DNA of 54,450 bases. It comes from Rhizobium sp. R635 (GTDB lineage: Bacteria > Pseudomonadota > Alphaproteobacteria > Rhizobiales > Rhizobiaceae). The notes under the pieces were generated by a model. The model was not told where the DNA came from. It ran no database searches and saw only the letters and a program-made list of their open reading frames with translations. Below, piece after piece: positions 32,255 to 41,278 of the stretch (its first letter is position 1; every line of letters begins with the position of its first letter). Position numbers and translations under genes: made by a program. The stretch is from the NCBI RefSeq assembly GCF_002211285.1, contig NZ_LOKX01000024.1:1-54450 (forward strand). The letters run 5' to 3'.

Positions 32255-35200
32255 TCATGCCCTGGCAAGACGGATGATCTCGTCGAGCACGAATTTCCGC
32301 GACTGCGGCGGCGTCAGATTATGGTCGGCATCCGGCAGCATCAGCAGCCGCACGTTCGGATAGCGGGACAGCTTGGCCCCGCGCGGGCCGAAATGGAAAT
32401 AGACATGATCGAGCCCGACGTCGCCCTCGCTGTAGATCAGCGTCAGCGGCACCTTGCGCTTGCCGAACTGCGCGAAGGAATGCCGGACTTCGCGGGCGAT
32501 ATGACGCCGGTCCGGAAGCAATTCGAGCAGCGGCGCGACAAAGGGCGACAGACGCCGGCCGCCGGCGATGACGATATTCTGCAGCGCCGACACCACATCC
32601 ACCTGGCCGCTGATGAGCCGCTTCAGCGTATCGAGCCGCGCCAGGCGCTGGCCGTAATCGTCGAGGCTGCGGGGGACGGAGACGACATGCTCCTTGCGCA
32701 CCGGCACCTTCGGATCCCAGTAGTAGACGAAGGGATTGATCGAGACGACCGCCTTCAACCGCTCGTCGGCGACGCCGGCGCGGAAGGCAACGTAGCCGCC
32801 GCTGCATCGGCCGGCGACCATGACGGGACCGGCGACGAAGCTTTCGAGCAGATCAAGCGCGGCGATCGCATCCTCGGTCTGCGTGCTGGAATAAAGCACC
32901 TGCTCCGGCGCATCCGGCCGCGGCGGGCTGTCGCCGACATTGGCGGAATCGAAGCGCAGCGAAACGACGCCCTGGCGCGCGAGCTCGCGCGCCATATCCA
33001 CCGTCGTCCGTCCCCAGCCGGCATGCCGGTCGTAGGCGGTCGACAGGAAGAGCACGCCATTGCCCTTGATCTCGCCGAGCGGCCGGCTGACGACGCCGAC
33101 CAGATGATCGTGGCTTCCGAAACGCACGGGCGTTTCCACGAAACCCTCGCCGGCAAGCGGCATGCTGTCGATCGCTGCCGGCGAATGGGCGGCTGACGTT
33201 TCGCTGGTTGCCGTCTCGAGCCAAGCCGTCAGGGTCTCAACGACGGCCATCGGCGTCTTGGCAAAAAGCGGATTGGTGACGAGTTCGTCGTAACCTTCGA
33301 AAGCCTGCTGTTCTACGTCGGCCCCAAATGTCCGCAACGCATCGGCAAAACCGGTATCCTCGGCCCGGATGGGGCGTTCGAGGATCAGATAGCGGGACGC
33401 AGCAAGCCCCTGCGGCGAGGCGATATTGAGCTTGCCGAGTTCGGCGGCGATCTCCTCGGGCATGACGAGCCCGGCGATCTGAACCTTTGCAACGGGCACA
33501 TGCTCCTTGCCGAGCCCGAGATCGGCGTCGATGATCTTGGACCACATGTTGAGTTCACGCAGATAGGCCCGGCCGCTCAGCACCGGCGCCAGCATGACGA
33601 GGCTGTCGATGCCTTCGATCGTGGAGCCGACGCGCTGGGCAAGCGTCGCGCCCAGACCCTGGCCGATGAGGACGACGCGATCGCAGCCGGTGAGCGACTT
33701 CAGCTCGGCGGCGGCCGCGCGGATCGAATTTTCCCAGGTTTCCAGGCTTCGCGGCAGCGCGCCGAAATCGAGCGCATCGCCGGTGCCGCGATAGTCGAAG
33801 CGCAGGCTCGGCACGCCGATATCCGAAAAATGCTCGGCCGCGACGCGGAAGAATTTGCGGCTGCACATTTCCTCGAAACCCCAGGGGCTGACGAAGAGCA
33901 CGGCGGCCGAACGTTTTTTCACCTGAGGATTTTCGGGCATGAACAGCCCGACCGTGCCGTCGAAGACGACGGGCAAGGCAGCGCTGCGCCCGGCACCCTC
34001 TGCCGGTTCCAGCGAGAATTCGCCCGGCGCGACCTTGGCGCGGTCGGGATCGTCGGGAAGCCGCGGCGCAATGAAATTGATCACATGGCCGGCCGGCCGG
34101 CGCAGCACAGACGGCATCTTTTCGAGAAGGGAACGCATGACCTCCACATCCTCGCGCGGCACGGCGCGCAGCACGCGCAGCGCGGCGAAATGGGCGAATG
34201 TGCCGGCGATGATCGCAAAGACGAGACCGATCGGGCCGTGGACGAATTCCAGCACTGAGATCGCCGCACAGGCGCACAATACGGAGGCGAGCGTCACCTT
34301 CGTCAGGCTTGCGTAGAGACCCGAAAGCTGAGACCCGAATCCTGTCTGTCTGATCATCATCACCGACATCGCAACGAACACGAGAATGCGCACGAGTGCC
34401 GCCCCCTCGGCGGCAAGCCTAGGTATGATCAGTAAACAACCCGCTACCATGAGAAGGCCACCTATCACACTGATGTTCAGGCGGGAGCGGGCCCTGTCCA
34501 TCGATAGAAGATAGAGGCTGAGGATCTGCATGAACGTATAGGCGGGAGCCACGAGCGCGAGCAGCGCGACCACCATACCGCTGCGGCGGAAGGCTTCGCC
34601 GAACACGACGAGCACCAGCTCGCTGGAGATCGCGGCAAGCCCGAGGCTCATCGGCAGCACGATATAGGCCATGCTGCGGGTGACGGCGGCGAAGACCTCG
34701 ACCGGCAACGTCGAATCGTCGCTGCTGTGGCGCCGTTCGGAATAATAGGGCAGCAGGCTGCCGGTCATCTGGATCGGCAGCTGAAGCGCGATATTGGCGA
34801 TCGACAGGCCGACGGCATAATAGCCGACCATTTCCACCGACCAGAACTGCTGCAGGAAGAGCAGTTCGAGCCGGTTGAGGAAGATGGAATCGATGATGAA
34901 CTGGATCGACAGGATGACGGAGGAGGAGGCGAGATATTTCAGCGAGACGCCGCACCAGTCGCGCCGCGCCAGAAGGATCGGCAGCGTCGCGAAAAACAGC
35001 ACGAGCTGGCCGAGCGCATAGCCGACGAGAACGCCCTCGACGCCGTAGAACACGGCGCCGCCGGCGACGCCGGCGAGCTGTATGACGGAGACGGCGACCG
35101 TCAGCTTGAAGAAGGTGCCGAGCTTCTTTTCGCCGATCAGGTAGAATTTGACGAAAGACCCGATCGCCTGGACGAAGAACAGCGCACCCGTGACCAGGGC

Positions 35201-35566
35201 GACAGTAGGCGCGGTTTCCGCCCAGTGCATCTCCTCGGAGGTGAGGAAAAACAAGGCGTAGAGCGCCAGCAGCACGACGGTCGAAAACATCATGAAGCTG
35301 ACGAGGATCGCGGCAAAACCCCGCCGGCGGCGCGCGTCATAGCCCTCCGCCGAAAGCTGCGGCAGCGTCTTCAACAGCGTGATGCTGGAGCCGAGCTCGG
35401 CGATCGAGGCGCCTGTCACCACCAGCCACAGCGAAAAAGCGACGATGCCGTTGGCTTCCGGCCCAAGCAGCCGCGCCGTGATGATCGAGGACACGAAGCC
35501 CGTCAGCAGCAGCAGCATGCCTGCGGCCGCATTCATCACCGAATTTGCGATAATACCCTTCGACAT
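32255..35566 (-). CDS. Polysaccharide flippase fused to two alpha/beta-hydrolase domains
   Basis: A 1103-residue fusion. Residues 1-470 are a MATE/Wzx-like flippase with about 12-14 membrane spans (starting LLTGFVSSIITARLLGPEANG). After a cytoplasm-facing linker (about 470-530), domain H1 (about 535-785) has a hydrolase fold with SLRFDYRGTGDALD but its elbow reads GQGLG, with Gly637 where the nucleophile should be. Domain H2 (about 810-1103) has the elbow GRCSG with Cys921, plus Asp1049 and His1082 in DADHNLT, a possible Cys-Asp-His triad as in dienelactone hydrolase. Exosortase-linked hydrolases look similar. It may couple acyl or aminoacyl transfer to glycan export. Confidence 0.82.
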   Translation of the reverse strand: MSKGIIANSVMNAAAGMLLLLTGFVSSIITARLLGPEANGIVAFSLWLVVTGASIAELGSSITLLKTLPQLSAEGYDARRRRGFAAILVSFMMFSTVVLLALYALFFLTSEEMHWAETAPTVALVTGALFFVQAIGSFVKFYLIGEKKLGTFFKLTVAVSVIQLAGVAGGAVFYGVEGVLVGYALGQLVLFFATLPILLARRDWCGVSLKYLASSSVILSIQFIIDSIFLNRLELLFLQQFWSVEMVGYYAVGLSIANIALQLPIQMTGSLLPYYSERRHSSDDSTLPVEVFAAVTRSMAYIVLPMSLGLAAISSELVLVVFGEAFRRSGMVVALLALVAPAYTFMQILSLYLLSMDRARSRLNISVIGGLLMVAGCLLIIPRLAAEGAALVRILVFVAMSVMMIRQTGFGSQLSGLYASLTKVTLASVLCACAAISVLEFVHGPIGLVFAIIAGTFAHFAALRVLRAVPREDVEVMRSLLEKMPSVLRRPAGHVINFIAPRLPDDPDRAKVAPGEFSLEPAEGAGRSAALPVVFDGTVGLFMPENPQVKKRSAAVLFVSPWGFEEMCSRKFFRVAAEHFSDIGVPSLRFDYRGTGDALDFGALPRSLETWENSIRAAAAELKSLTGCDRVVLIGQGLGATLAQRVGSTIEGIDSLVMLAPVLSGRAYLRELNMWSKIIDADLGLGKEHVPVAKVQIAGLVMPEEIAAELGKLNIASPQGLAASRYLILERPIRAEDTGFADALRTFGADVEQQAFEGYDELVTNPLFAKTPMAVVETLTAWLETATSETSAAHSPAAIDSMPLAGEGFVETPVRFGSHDHLVGVVSRPLGEIKGNGVLFLSTAYDRHAGWGRTTVDMARELARQGVVSLRFDSANVGDSPPRPDAPEQVLYSSTQTEDAIAALDLLESFVAGPVMVAGRCSGGYVAFRAGVADERLKAVVSINPFVYYWDPKVPVRKEHVVSVPRSLDDYGQRLARLDTLKRLISGQVDVVSALQNIVIAGGRRLSPFVAPLLELLPDRRHIAREVRHSFAQFGKRKVPLTLIYSEGDVGLDHVYFHFGPRGAKLSRYPNVRLLMLPDADHNLTPPQSRKFVLDEIIRLARA

Positions 35567-35674
35567 CCATCCATCCGCCGGGATCGGCCTAAAGCGCGCT
35601 GCGATCTTTCAGATTCGCATGCCCGCTATCTCTAATGTGAAAATATTAAAATAAAGCGGAGTGGCGACCTCACC

Positions 35675-36880
35675 TTAGCTGGCCTGCATCGCCGCCAGCT
35701 TCTGGAGCGCCTTCTCGTAACTGTTCTCCGCGAGGTAGCGCAGCAGGAACTCCCGCGCCTTCTCCGCCTTTTCCCGCGCCCGCTCGGGCGCACGGAAGAT
35801 ATCCCTCAGATGCGCGGCCGCGATTTCGGGAGAGGGATCGGCCCAGACCGCACCCGGCAACCCCGCGAATTCGGGATGGGTATCGACGACCGGAATGAGG
35901 GGAGAGGCGACGAGCCAGCTATTCTCGGGGTCGCAGAAATCTTCCGTGCCCGACCAGGCGGTTGATATGACCGGGGTGCGATGCATGATCGCCTCGGCAA
36001 CCGTCAGCCCGAAACCTTCCGAGCGATGCAGCGAAAGATAGGCATCGGAAGAGCGGATGAGGCCGTTGATGTCAGCGTTCGAGAGCTTGTCGGTGACGAT
36101 CCTGATGCGGGTATCGCCGGCGACCGAAGCGATCAGTTCGCGCAGAGCCTCATCCTTGTCGATATTGCCGCTGGCCTTCATCAGCAGGAAGGCGCTCGGG
36201 CATTCGGCGGCGAATAGCCTGAAGGCTTCGATGACGGCTTGCGGGTTCTTCCGGTTGATCGAGGAACCGGCGCTGAAGATGAAGCTGACGAGAAAGGCGT
36301 CCTTCCCGATGCCGAATTTTTCCCGCATGCCTTCGCTCGCGGCCTTTTCCGTGACGGGATGGGGAACCACGATGACGGGTGCTTTGGTCAGCGGCGCGAT
36401 CGTCCGTCTGGTAAATTCCGAGGGCACGAAAACGGCATTCATGTAACGCAACCCGTTGCGCCACTCCGCCGGCACGACTTCGAGCTCCCAGGCGAAATAG
36501 CCGATGTTGAAGGCGCGCGTGAAATTCGCGAGCCCCTTCTTCAGGATGGCGCGCGGCAGCATCGGCGGATTGAGATGCCAGATACGGCCTCCCGGCGGTT
36601 CGGTCGAAAGGTGCGACGACACCCATCCGGCAAAGGATTTTTCATCCGGGTGCGTGCTGACGTCCGAGAGCAAAATCGCCCGTCCCGCCTCCGAAAGCGC
36701 GCCGGCACAAAGCCTTGCCGATTCGCCGATACCGACCGGCATCGAGAGATAGCCGACGATTTCCACCGGCTTGCGCGGATTGAAGGCGACGCGCGACCGC
36801 GGGATCAGCCGCTGCAGGACATGGGCGCGTAAAAAGCGGTATGCCGTTCTCAAATCACGATCTTTCCGGTGGGTTTGCAT
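35675..36880 (-). CDS. GT4-family glycosyltransferase
   Basis: A 401-residue GT-B glycosyltransferase. EIVGYLSMPVGIGESARLCAGAL forms the N-terminal Gly-rich region; the donor half has VSFIFSAGSSINRKNPQAVI and the EX7E motif in SEGFGLTVAEAI. The C-terminus is Ala/Glu-rich helix. It is 15 bases downstream of the GH2-like gene on the same strand and so belongs to the carrier-protein operon. Donor and acceptor sugars cannot be told; GDP- or UDP-sugars are usual for this clade. Confidence 0.87.
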   Translation of the reverse strand: MQTHRKDRDLRTAYRFLRAHVLQRLIPRSRVAFNPRKPVEIVGYLSMPVGIGESARLCAGALSEAGRAILLSDVSTHPDEKSFAGWVSSHLSTEPPGGRIWHLNPPMLPRAILKKGLANFTRAFNIGYFAWELEVVPAEWRNGLRYMNAVFVPSEFTRRTIAPLTKAPVIVVPHPVTEKAASEGMREKFGIGKDAFLVSFIFSAGSSINRKNPQAVIEAFRLFAAECPSAFLLMKASGNIDKDEALRELIASVAGDTRIRIVTDKLSNADINGLIRSSDAYLSLHRSEGFGLTVAEAIMHRTPVISTAWSGTEDFCDPENSWLVASPLIPVVDTHPEFAGLPGAVWADPSPEIAAAHLRDIFRAPERAREKAEKAREFLLRYLAENSYEKALQKLAAMQAS

Positions 36881-36895
36881 CGTCGCTCGCGAGCC

Positions 36896-39376
36896 TCAGC
36901 CCGCGAGCCCAACGCGACGTGAACTGCCTAGACTTCTGATTTCGCCCGTCGGCGGAACATCGCTCTCCGTGCCGGACAGCGCGGAGAGCTTGACGCGCCG
37001 CACTGGGCCGGGAGCAAGGTGGAACCAGTCGTCGTCGGCCCTGTAGCCTTCGACGTCGATATGGACCGATTGCGCCAGCAGGTCGGTCCTGAGATCGACG
37101 ACCCAGCTGTCCCCGTCTCGGCCGAGCGACGCCTCGATGCCGGCGTCGTACAGCGCTTTTCCGCGTCCGCAGGGGAAGTGGAAGCTTTCCGCGAGGATGG
37201 CGCCGTCGGCGAGCGAGCGCAGGCGCGCCACGCTGGCATCATGCGACGGCGGCCCGAAACGGAAGGCATAGGTCGTGTCGAAGAAGGCGCCGAAGAGCGT
37301 GGTCGAGGCAAAACGTTCCGCGCCCCTTGCCGCCAGCTTGAAGGCCATGCTGCCGCTGACGACCTGCTGCCTTCCGTCGCGCAGGCAGGCGACTTCCAAT
37401 TCCACGTCGAGGGCGGCGTCCGTCTCGTTGACGACATGCACGTCGAGACCGTTGGTTCCCTCGTCGGTGAAGATGGCCTGGATCGGCCGGAACGCACGGC
37501 GCATCGCATACCAGACAGGCTTCGGCTCGCCGGTGGAATCGATCACGCCCCAGCCGGGGCCGGGCAGGAGATCCTGCAGCGTCCAGACGAGCGCACCGTT
37601 GCAGGCCGAACCCTTGCGCCGCCATTCGGCGAAGGTTTCCTCGATCACCTCGCCGGTGACGGCGCGGGAGAGATCGAGATAACGTTCCGGATCTTCGCGG
37701 CGCAGCCGGGCCGGATCGAGGCCGTAGAGAAGCTCCAGGTAGAAGTCGCGAACGTCTTCGAAATCCCACGATGCGCTGCGGTCGCGCGGCACGCGCGCTT
37801 TCCAGAGCGGGCTGTGGACTGGGGGCACGTCGAGATGACGCTGCAGTGTTCTTTGCTGCGGCACATGCGCGAAGGCGAGGCTTTCGGATGCGAAGCGCAC
37901 ATCGGCACGGCGCGCATCCGCAATCGGGCGCATATAGGCGCCGACACCGTAATAATGCGCAATGCCTGAATTGGGCGAAAACGGCATCGCTCCGCCATAG
38001 GGCGAATTCGGAACATAGGGCACGTCCGGGCGCATGCGCGAGACGATGGCCGGGATGATTTCGTCGGTAACAGGCCCGCTCCAGAATTCCATGGGCAGGC
38101 CGAGCATCGCCGCCTGCTGATGGATCTCGCTGCCGCCGCAGAGCACGGCAAGCGACGGAGACGCCTGGACACCGTGCAGGAACTCCTCGACCTCGGCATG
38201 CACATGGCCGAGGAAGGTCTTGTCGCTGCGGGGATAATCGAAATTGGCGAACATGAAATCCTGCCACGCGAGCAGGCCGAGCTCGTCGCAGAGCGCGAAG
38301 AAATCGGGCGTCTCGTAAGCCATGGTGCCGCCGATGCGGATCATGTTCATGCCGGCTTGGGCGGCAAGCCGCAGGAACGGCTCGTAATCCGCCCGCCCGC
38401 CGGGCAACCGCGCGATATCAGCCGTCGTCCACACCGCTCCGCGGCAGAAGATACGTTCGCCGTTGATGAAGAGCGCGAAATCATCGCCATCGGCGCCACG
38501 CTCGACTTCGATACGCCGGAAGCCGGTCTGCCCAAGAGGATAGTCCGCACCGTCGGAAACCAGCGTCAGATCGTAGAGACGAGGAGCCCCATGTGTATGC
38601 GGCCACCAGGGCTCGATGTCGGGAAGCTTGAGGATAGCCGAGTAATGATTGTCGCCGATCTTCTCGAAGGGCTGCTCCATGCCGCCGCAGCGCAGCAGCA
38701 TGACCGGATCCTCCGCATTGCTGTGCAGGGAGACGCTGAGACGGCCGACGCCGCTCTCCTCCAGGATCGCCCGGATGGAGACATTGTCGATCGAGACGGG
38801 ATTGCGCCGCACGAGCGAAATCGGCCGCCACGGCCCGACCGCATGGATATCGGGGCACCAGCCGGGCATATGGCCGAGCAAAGTCGTGCGGAAATTCTTC
38901 AGGCCCGCCGGCGTGATCATCTGCGGCCGCCAGCGCGCGCGGGGGCCGGGCTCGGAGAGACGAGGGCCGAGCGCCCGGAAGCACAGCGCCAGCTCGTCGC
39001 CGCCCAAAAGCGTCACCGGGATCTCATGCGCCGTGAACATGCTTTCGGAAAAGAGGATTTCCTCGCCGTTGAGGAAGACGTGGCATAGCGTGGCGAGCCC
39101 GCCGAAACGCAGGATCGCTTCGCCGGGTTCGGCATCGAACAGCCGGCAGAGATACCAGGCGTCCTTCGTGTTCAGCGGCTCGGGATTGTCACGGTCGAAG
39201 AGCCCGGCTTTTTCGAGCGCTGCGGCAACGGTGCCGGGAACCGGCGCGGGAATGAACTGCGCGGAAAGATGAATGTCGTGCGGCACCGCGCAGGCGCCCG
39301 GCTCCGTCAGGATCAGGTTCCAGCCTTCGGAAAGCAGGCTTTCCCAGGCTCCGATGCTTGCCAAACGCCCCCGCAT
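36896..39376 (-). CDS. GH2-family glycoside hydrolase, beta-mannosidase-like
   Basis: An 826-residue protein with the GH2 order: jelly-roll sugar-binding domain (about 15-195), immunoglobulin-like domain (about 200-300), TIM barrel (about 300-600) and C-terminal beta domains. The mannosidase-type blocks AGMNMIRIGGTMAYETPDFF and CDELGLLAWQDFMFANF are clear. Catalytic acid/base Glu417 (LCGGSE) and nucleophile Glu498 (FASESLAF) are both present. No signal peptide, so it seems cytosolic. The ATG at 39376 has GGAG in front. Its location in a glycan-building operon suggests trimming or transglycosylation. Confidence 0.82.
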   Translation of the reverse strand: MRGRLASIGAWESLLSEGWNLILTEPGACAVPHDIHLSAQFIPAPVPGTVAAALEKAGLFDRDNPEPLNTKDAWYLCRLFDAEPGEAILRFGGLATLCHVFLNGEEILFSESMFTAHEIPVTLLGGDELALCFRALGPRLSEPGPRARWRPQMITPAGLKNFRTTLLGHMPGWCPDIHAVGPWRPISLVRRNPVSIDNVSIRAILEESGVGRLSVSLHSNAEDPVMLLRCGGMEQPFEKIGDNHYSAILKLPDIEPWWPHTHGAPRLYDLTLVSDGADYPLGQTGFRRIEVERGADGDDFALFINGERIFCRGAVWTTADIARLPGGRADYEPFLRLAAQAGMNMIRIGGTMAYETPDFFALCDELGLLAWQDFMFANFDYPRSDKTFLGHVHAEVEEFLHGVQASPSLAVLCGGSEIHQQAAMLGLPMEFWSGPVTDEIIPAIVSRMRPDVPYVPNSPYGGAMPFSPNSGIAHYYGVGAYMRPIADARRADVRFASESLAFAHVPQQRTLQRHLDVPPVHSPLWKARVPRDRSASWDFEDVRDFYLELLYGLDPARLRREDPERYLDLSRAVTGEVIEETFAEWRRKGSACNGALVWTLQDLLPGPGWGVIDSTGEPKPVWYAMRRAFRPIQAIFTDEGTNGLDVHVVNETDAALDVELEVACLRDGRQQVVSGSMAFKLAARGAERFASTTLFGAFFDTTYAFRFGPPSHDASVARLRSLADGAILAESFHFPCGRGKALYDAGIEASLGRDGDSWVVDLRTDLLAQSVHIDVEGYRADDDWFHLAPGPVRRVKLSALSGTESDVPPTGEIRSLGSSRRVGLAG

Positions 39377-39392
39377 GGTCAGATCTCCGGCC

Positions 39393-40361
39393 TCAGATTC
39401 GCTCCGCAAGCGATGCCATCATGGAATCCCATGCATCGGCGGCCGGATCAAGTGCCGCCTGCAGCGGCTCGAACTTCCTGCGGGCAACGGCGCGGGCAAG
39501 CTGGAACTGCACCGATTTCGCCGCATCCGAGATGCGCCGGGCATCCTCTGCGGCCGCCGCGAATTCGGGAGAGAGCCAGACCAGGTGATCGGCCGCCAGC
39601 TCGAAATTGGCCCCCACCTGGCGAAGCGTGTTGAAGGCGTATTTGTGGAAGAAGCCGAATGGCCGCTCCGCCACTGCTTCCACCTGCTGCGGAAAGACGC
39701 TGGCGAAGGCGCGGATCGGGTTTTCGCGTGGACGCCTGGAGAAATGAAAACCGGCGAGCCGCCGCGCGGTCACGCGCAGATGCGCTTCATCGGCGGGCTT
39801 TTCCGGAAACCGCGCAAATTCCGCATAGGGCAGGAACGGCGGATCGCTCTCCGTCAGATGCTGCTGGAATAGCCCATCGAAATCCTCACCTTCCAGGCGA
39901 AAATAGCCGGCATTGTGAAAATACTCGACGCGCTTTGCCGCCACATCCAACCGGTTGATCGCGACCGTCGTCTTGCCATGCTCCTGCCGGTAGGCGGTAC
40001 CGCGCGTATCCGGCATATAGAAGGAATCCATCTCGATCAGGCAGAGACGGCCCCGCGCGATCTGCACCTCGACATGCCGTTCGACACGGTCGTAGATTGC
40101 AAGCTCTGTCGCGCGGATGCCGTAGAGCGCTTCGAGATCTTCGAGCGGCACCTTGAAGAACGTGAACTGGTCGCCCTCGAAGTCCTGCGCCAGGGTAAAA
40201 CCCAGCATCGCCTCGGGTGCTGCGCCCGAGCTGTTCAGCACCTCGATCCAGAGATCGACATAGCAGTTGGTTTCCGGCCATGCACGCTCGCCGGAATGCA
40301 GCGCGTGCTGCCGGTAGCTTTCCGGGCTGATCGCCGGGAAGACCGATCTCATCGACGTCAT
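39393..40361 (-). CDS. DUF1839 family protein
   Basis: A 322-residue protein of unknown chemistry. Notable blocks are ETNCYVDLWIEVLNSSGA, the repeated 'E-x-N-C-Y' with a Cys, EMDSFYMPDTRGTAYR and FHNAGYFRLEGEDF; the last resembles parts of peptidase C39-like or transglutaminase-like folds but I cannot assign one. The ATG (40361) overlaps the ligase stop codon by one base, so the two are translationally coupled. In homologous loci it is found next to the ligase and carrier protein, so a role in moving the carrier-bound amino acid to an acceptor is my best inference. Confidence 0.78.
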   Translation of the reverse strand: MTSMRSVFPAISPESYRQHALHSGERAWPETNCYVDLWIEVLNSSGAAPEAMLGFTLAQDFEGDQFTFFKVPLEDLEALYGIRATELAIYDRVERHVEVQIARGRLCLIEMDSFYMPDTRGTAYRQEHGKTTVAINRLDVAAKRVEYFHNAGYFRLEGEDFDGLFQQHLTESDPPFLPYAEFARFPEKPADEAHLRVTARRLAGFHFSRRPRENPIRAFASVFPQQVEAVAERPFGFFHKYAFNTLRQVGANFELAADHLVWLSPEFAAAAEDARRISDAAKSVQFQLARAVARRKFEPLQAALDPAADAWDSMMASLAERI

Positions 40362-41278
40362 CAGCCCCACAGCGTTTTCCGTACGCTGGCCGGCCACTCC
40401 TTCACGTCGAGCCCGTGGTGGTGGAAGAGGGCGAGCGCGATGCGCTCCAGACCGAAGCCGACGCAGGCCGTGTGTGCCACGCTGCCGTCTTCGAGGTTCA
40501 GACCCCACTTCAGGCCGAAGGAATCCTGGTGGTAATTGAAGCTCATGCAGGCGGTCGGATTTGCGGCCGACGTGATCGGGATCAAAAGCTCGAACTTCAG
40601 GTTCTGGTCGCGCTGGTTGTTGACCATCATCTTGCCGGCACGGCCGAAGAACGGATCGTTGGCGACGTCGATGGTCACATCGAGGCCGAGCTGCTTCATC
40701 ATCTCGATACCGCGATCCATCCATTTCTGACGGAAATCGGTGACGTGCTGCTCGGTGCCCATGCAGACATATTCGCGCATGCGGAACAGCTGCTGGCGGG
40801 CGGGGTCCTTCGAAGGCTCGTGGCGGAAGCAATAGGATTGCAGATCGAAGAGGCCGCCCGTCTTCGGCAGGTTGCCGCGCTTGGCGACCGTCGGATAGAG
40901 CGGATAGCAGGCAGCCGGCGTCAGCACGATATCGGTCGCCTTCTGGTCCTTGGTCCAGTCGTCGCCGACTTCCATGCATTGCAGCAGGCTCATATGGTCG
41001 AGCTCGCTGCCGCAGAAACTGTGCACCGTGCCGGCAAGCTGCGGGAAGCTCTTCATGTAACCGCTCTTTTCGAAGAGCGCGACGTTCATCCCGGGCGGGA
41101 AGCGCATCGCCTCGGCGCCGTCGGCGCCGCCGAACGCATCGATCAGCCGTTCGAAAGCGGTGATGACATCTTCGAACTGGCCGCTGCGGCCATAGAGACC
41201 GTCAACGCCGGTATCGATCAGCAGGCCGGACTCGAAGAGCCGGTCCAGAAACGAGGTTTGCATATCCATGACTGTCAC
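40361..41278 (-). CDS. Amino acid:[carrier protein] ligase (class II aaRS homologue)
   Basis: A 305-residue enzyme related to the catalytic core of archaeal-type seryl-tRNA synthetase but without a tRNA-binding domain. The family (described from Bradyrhizobium and Agrobacterium) activates Gly or Ala with ATP and loads it on the phosphopantetheine of a carrier protein. Motif 2 is FRHEPS...FRMRE (151-169) and motif 3 is GFGLERIAL (275-283). Zinc ligands Cys124, Glu169 and Cys272 fit the pattern known for the Bradyrhizobium enzyme. The cognate carrier gene is two genes upstream. Stop and start codons overlap both neighbours. Confidence 0.9.
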   Translation of the reverse strand: MTVMDMQTSFLDRLFESGLLIDTGVDGLYGRSGQFEDVITAFERLIDAFGGADGAEAMRFPPGMNVALFEKSGYMKSFPQLAGTVHSFCGSELDHMSLLQCMEVGDDWTKDQKATDIVLTPAACYPLYPTVAKRGNLPKTGGLFDLQSYCFRHEPSKDPARQQLFRMREYVCMGTEQHVTDFRQKWMDRGIEMMKQLGLDVTIDVANDPFFGRAGKMMVNNQRDQNLKFELLIPITSAANPTACMSFNYHQDSFGLKWGLNLEDGSVAHTACVGFGLERIALALFHHHGLDVKEWPASVRKTLWG

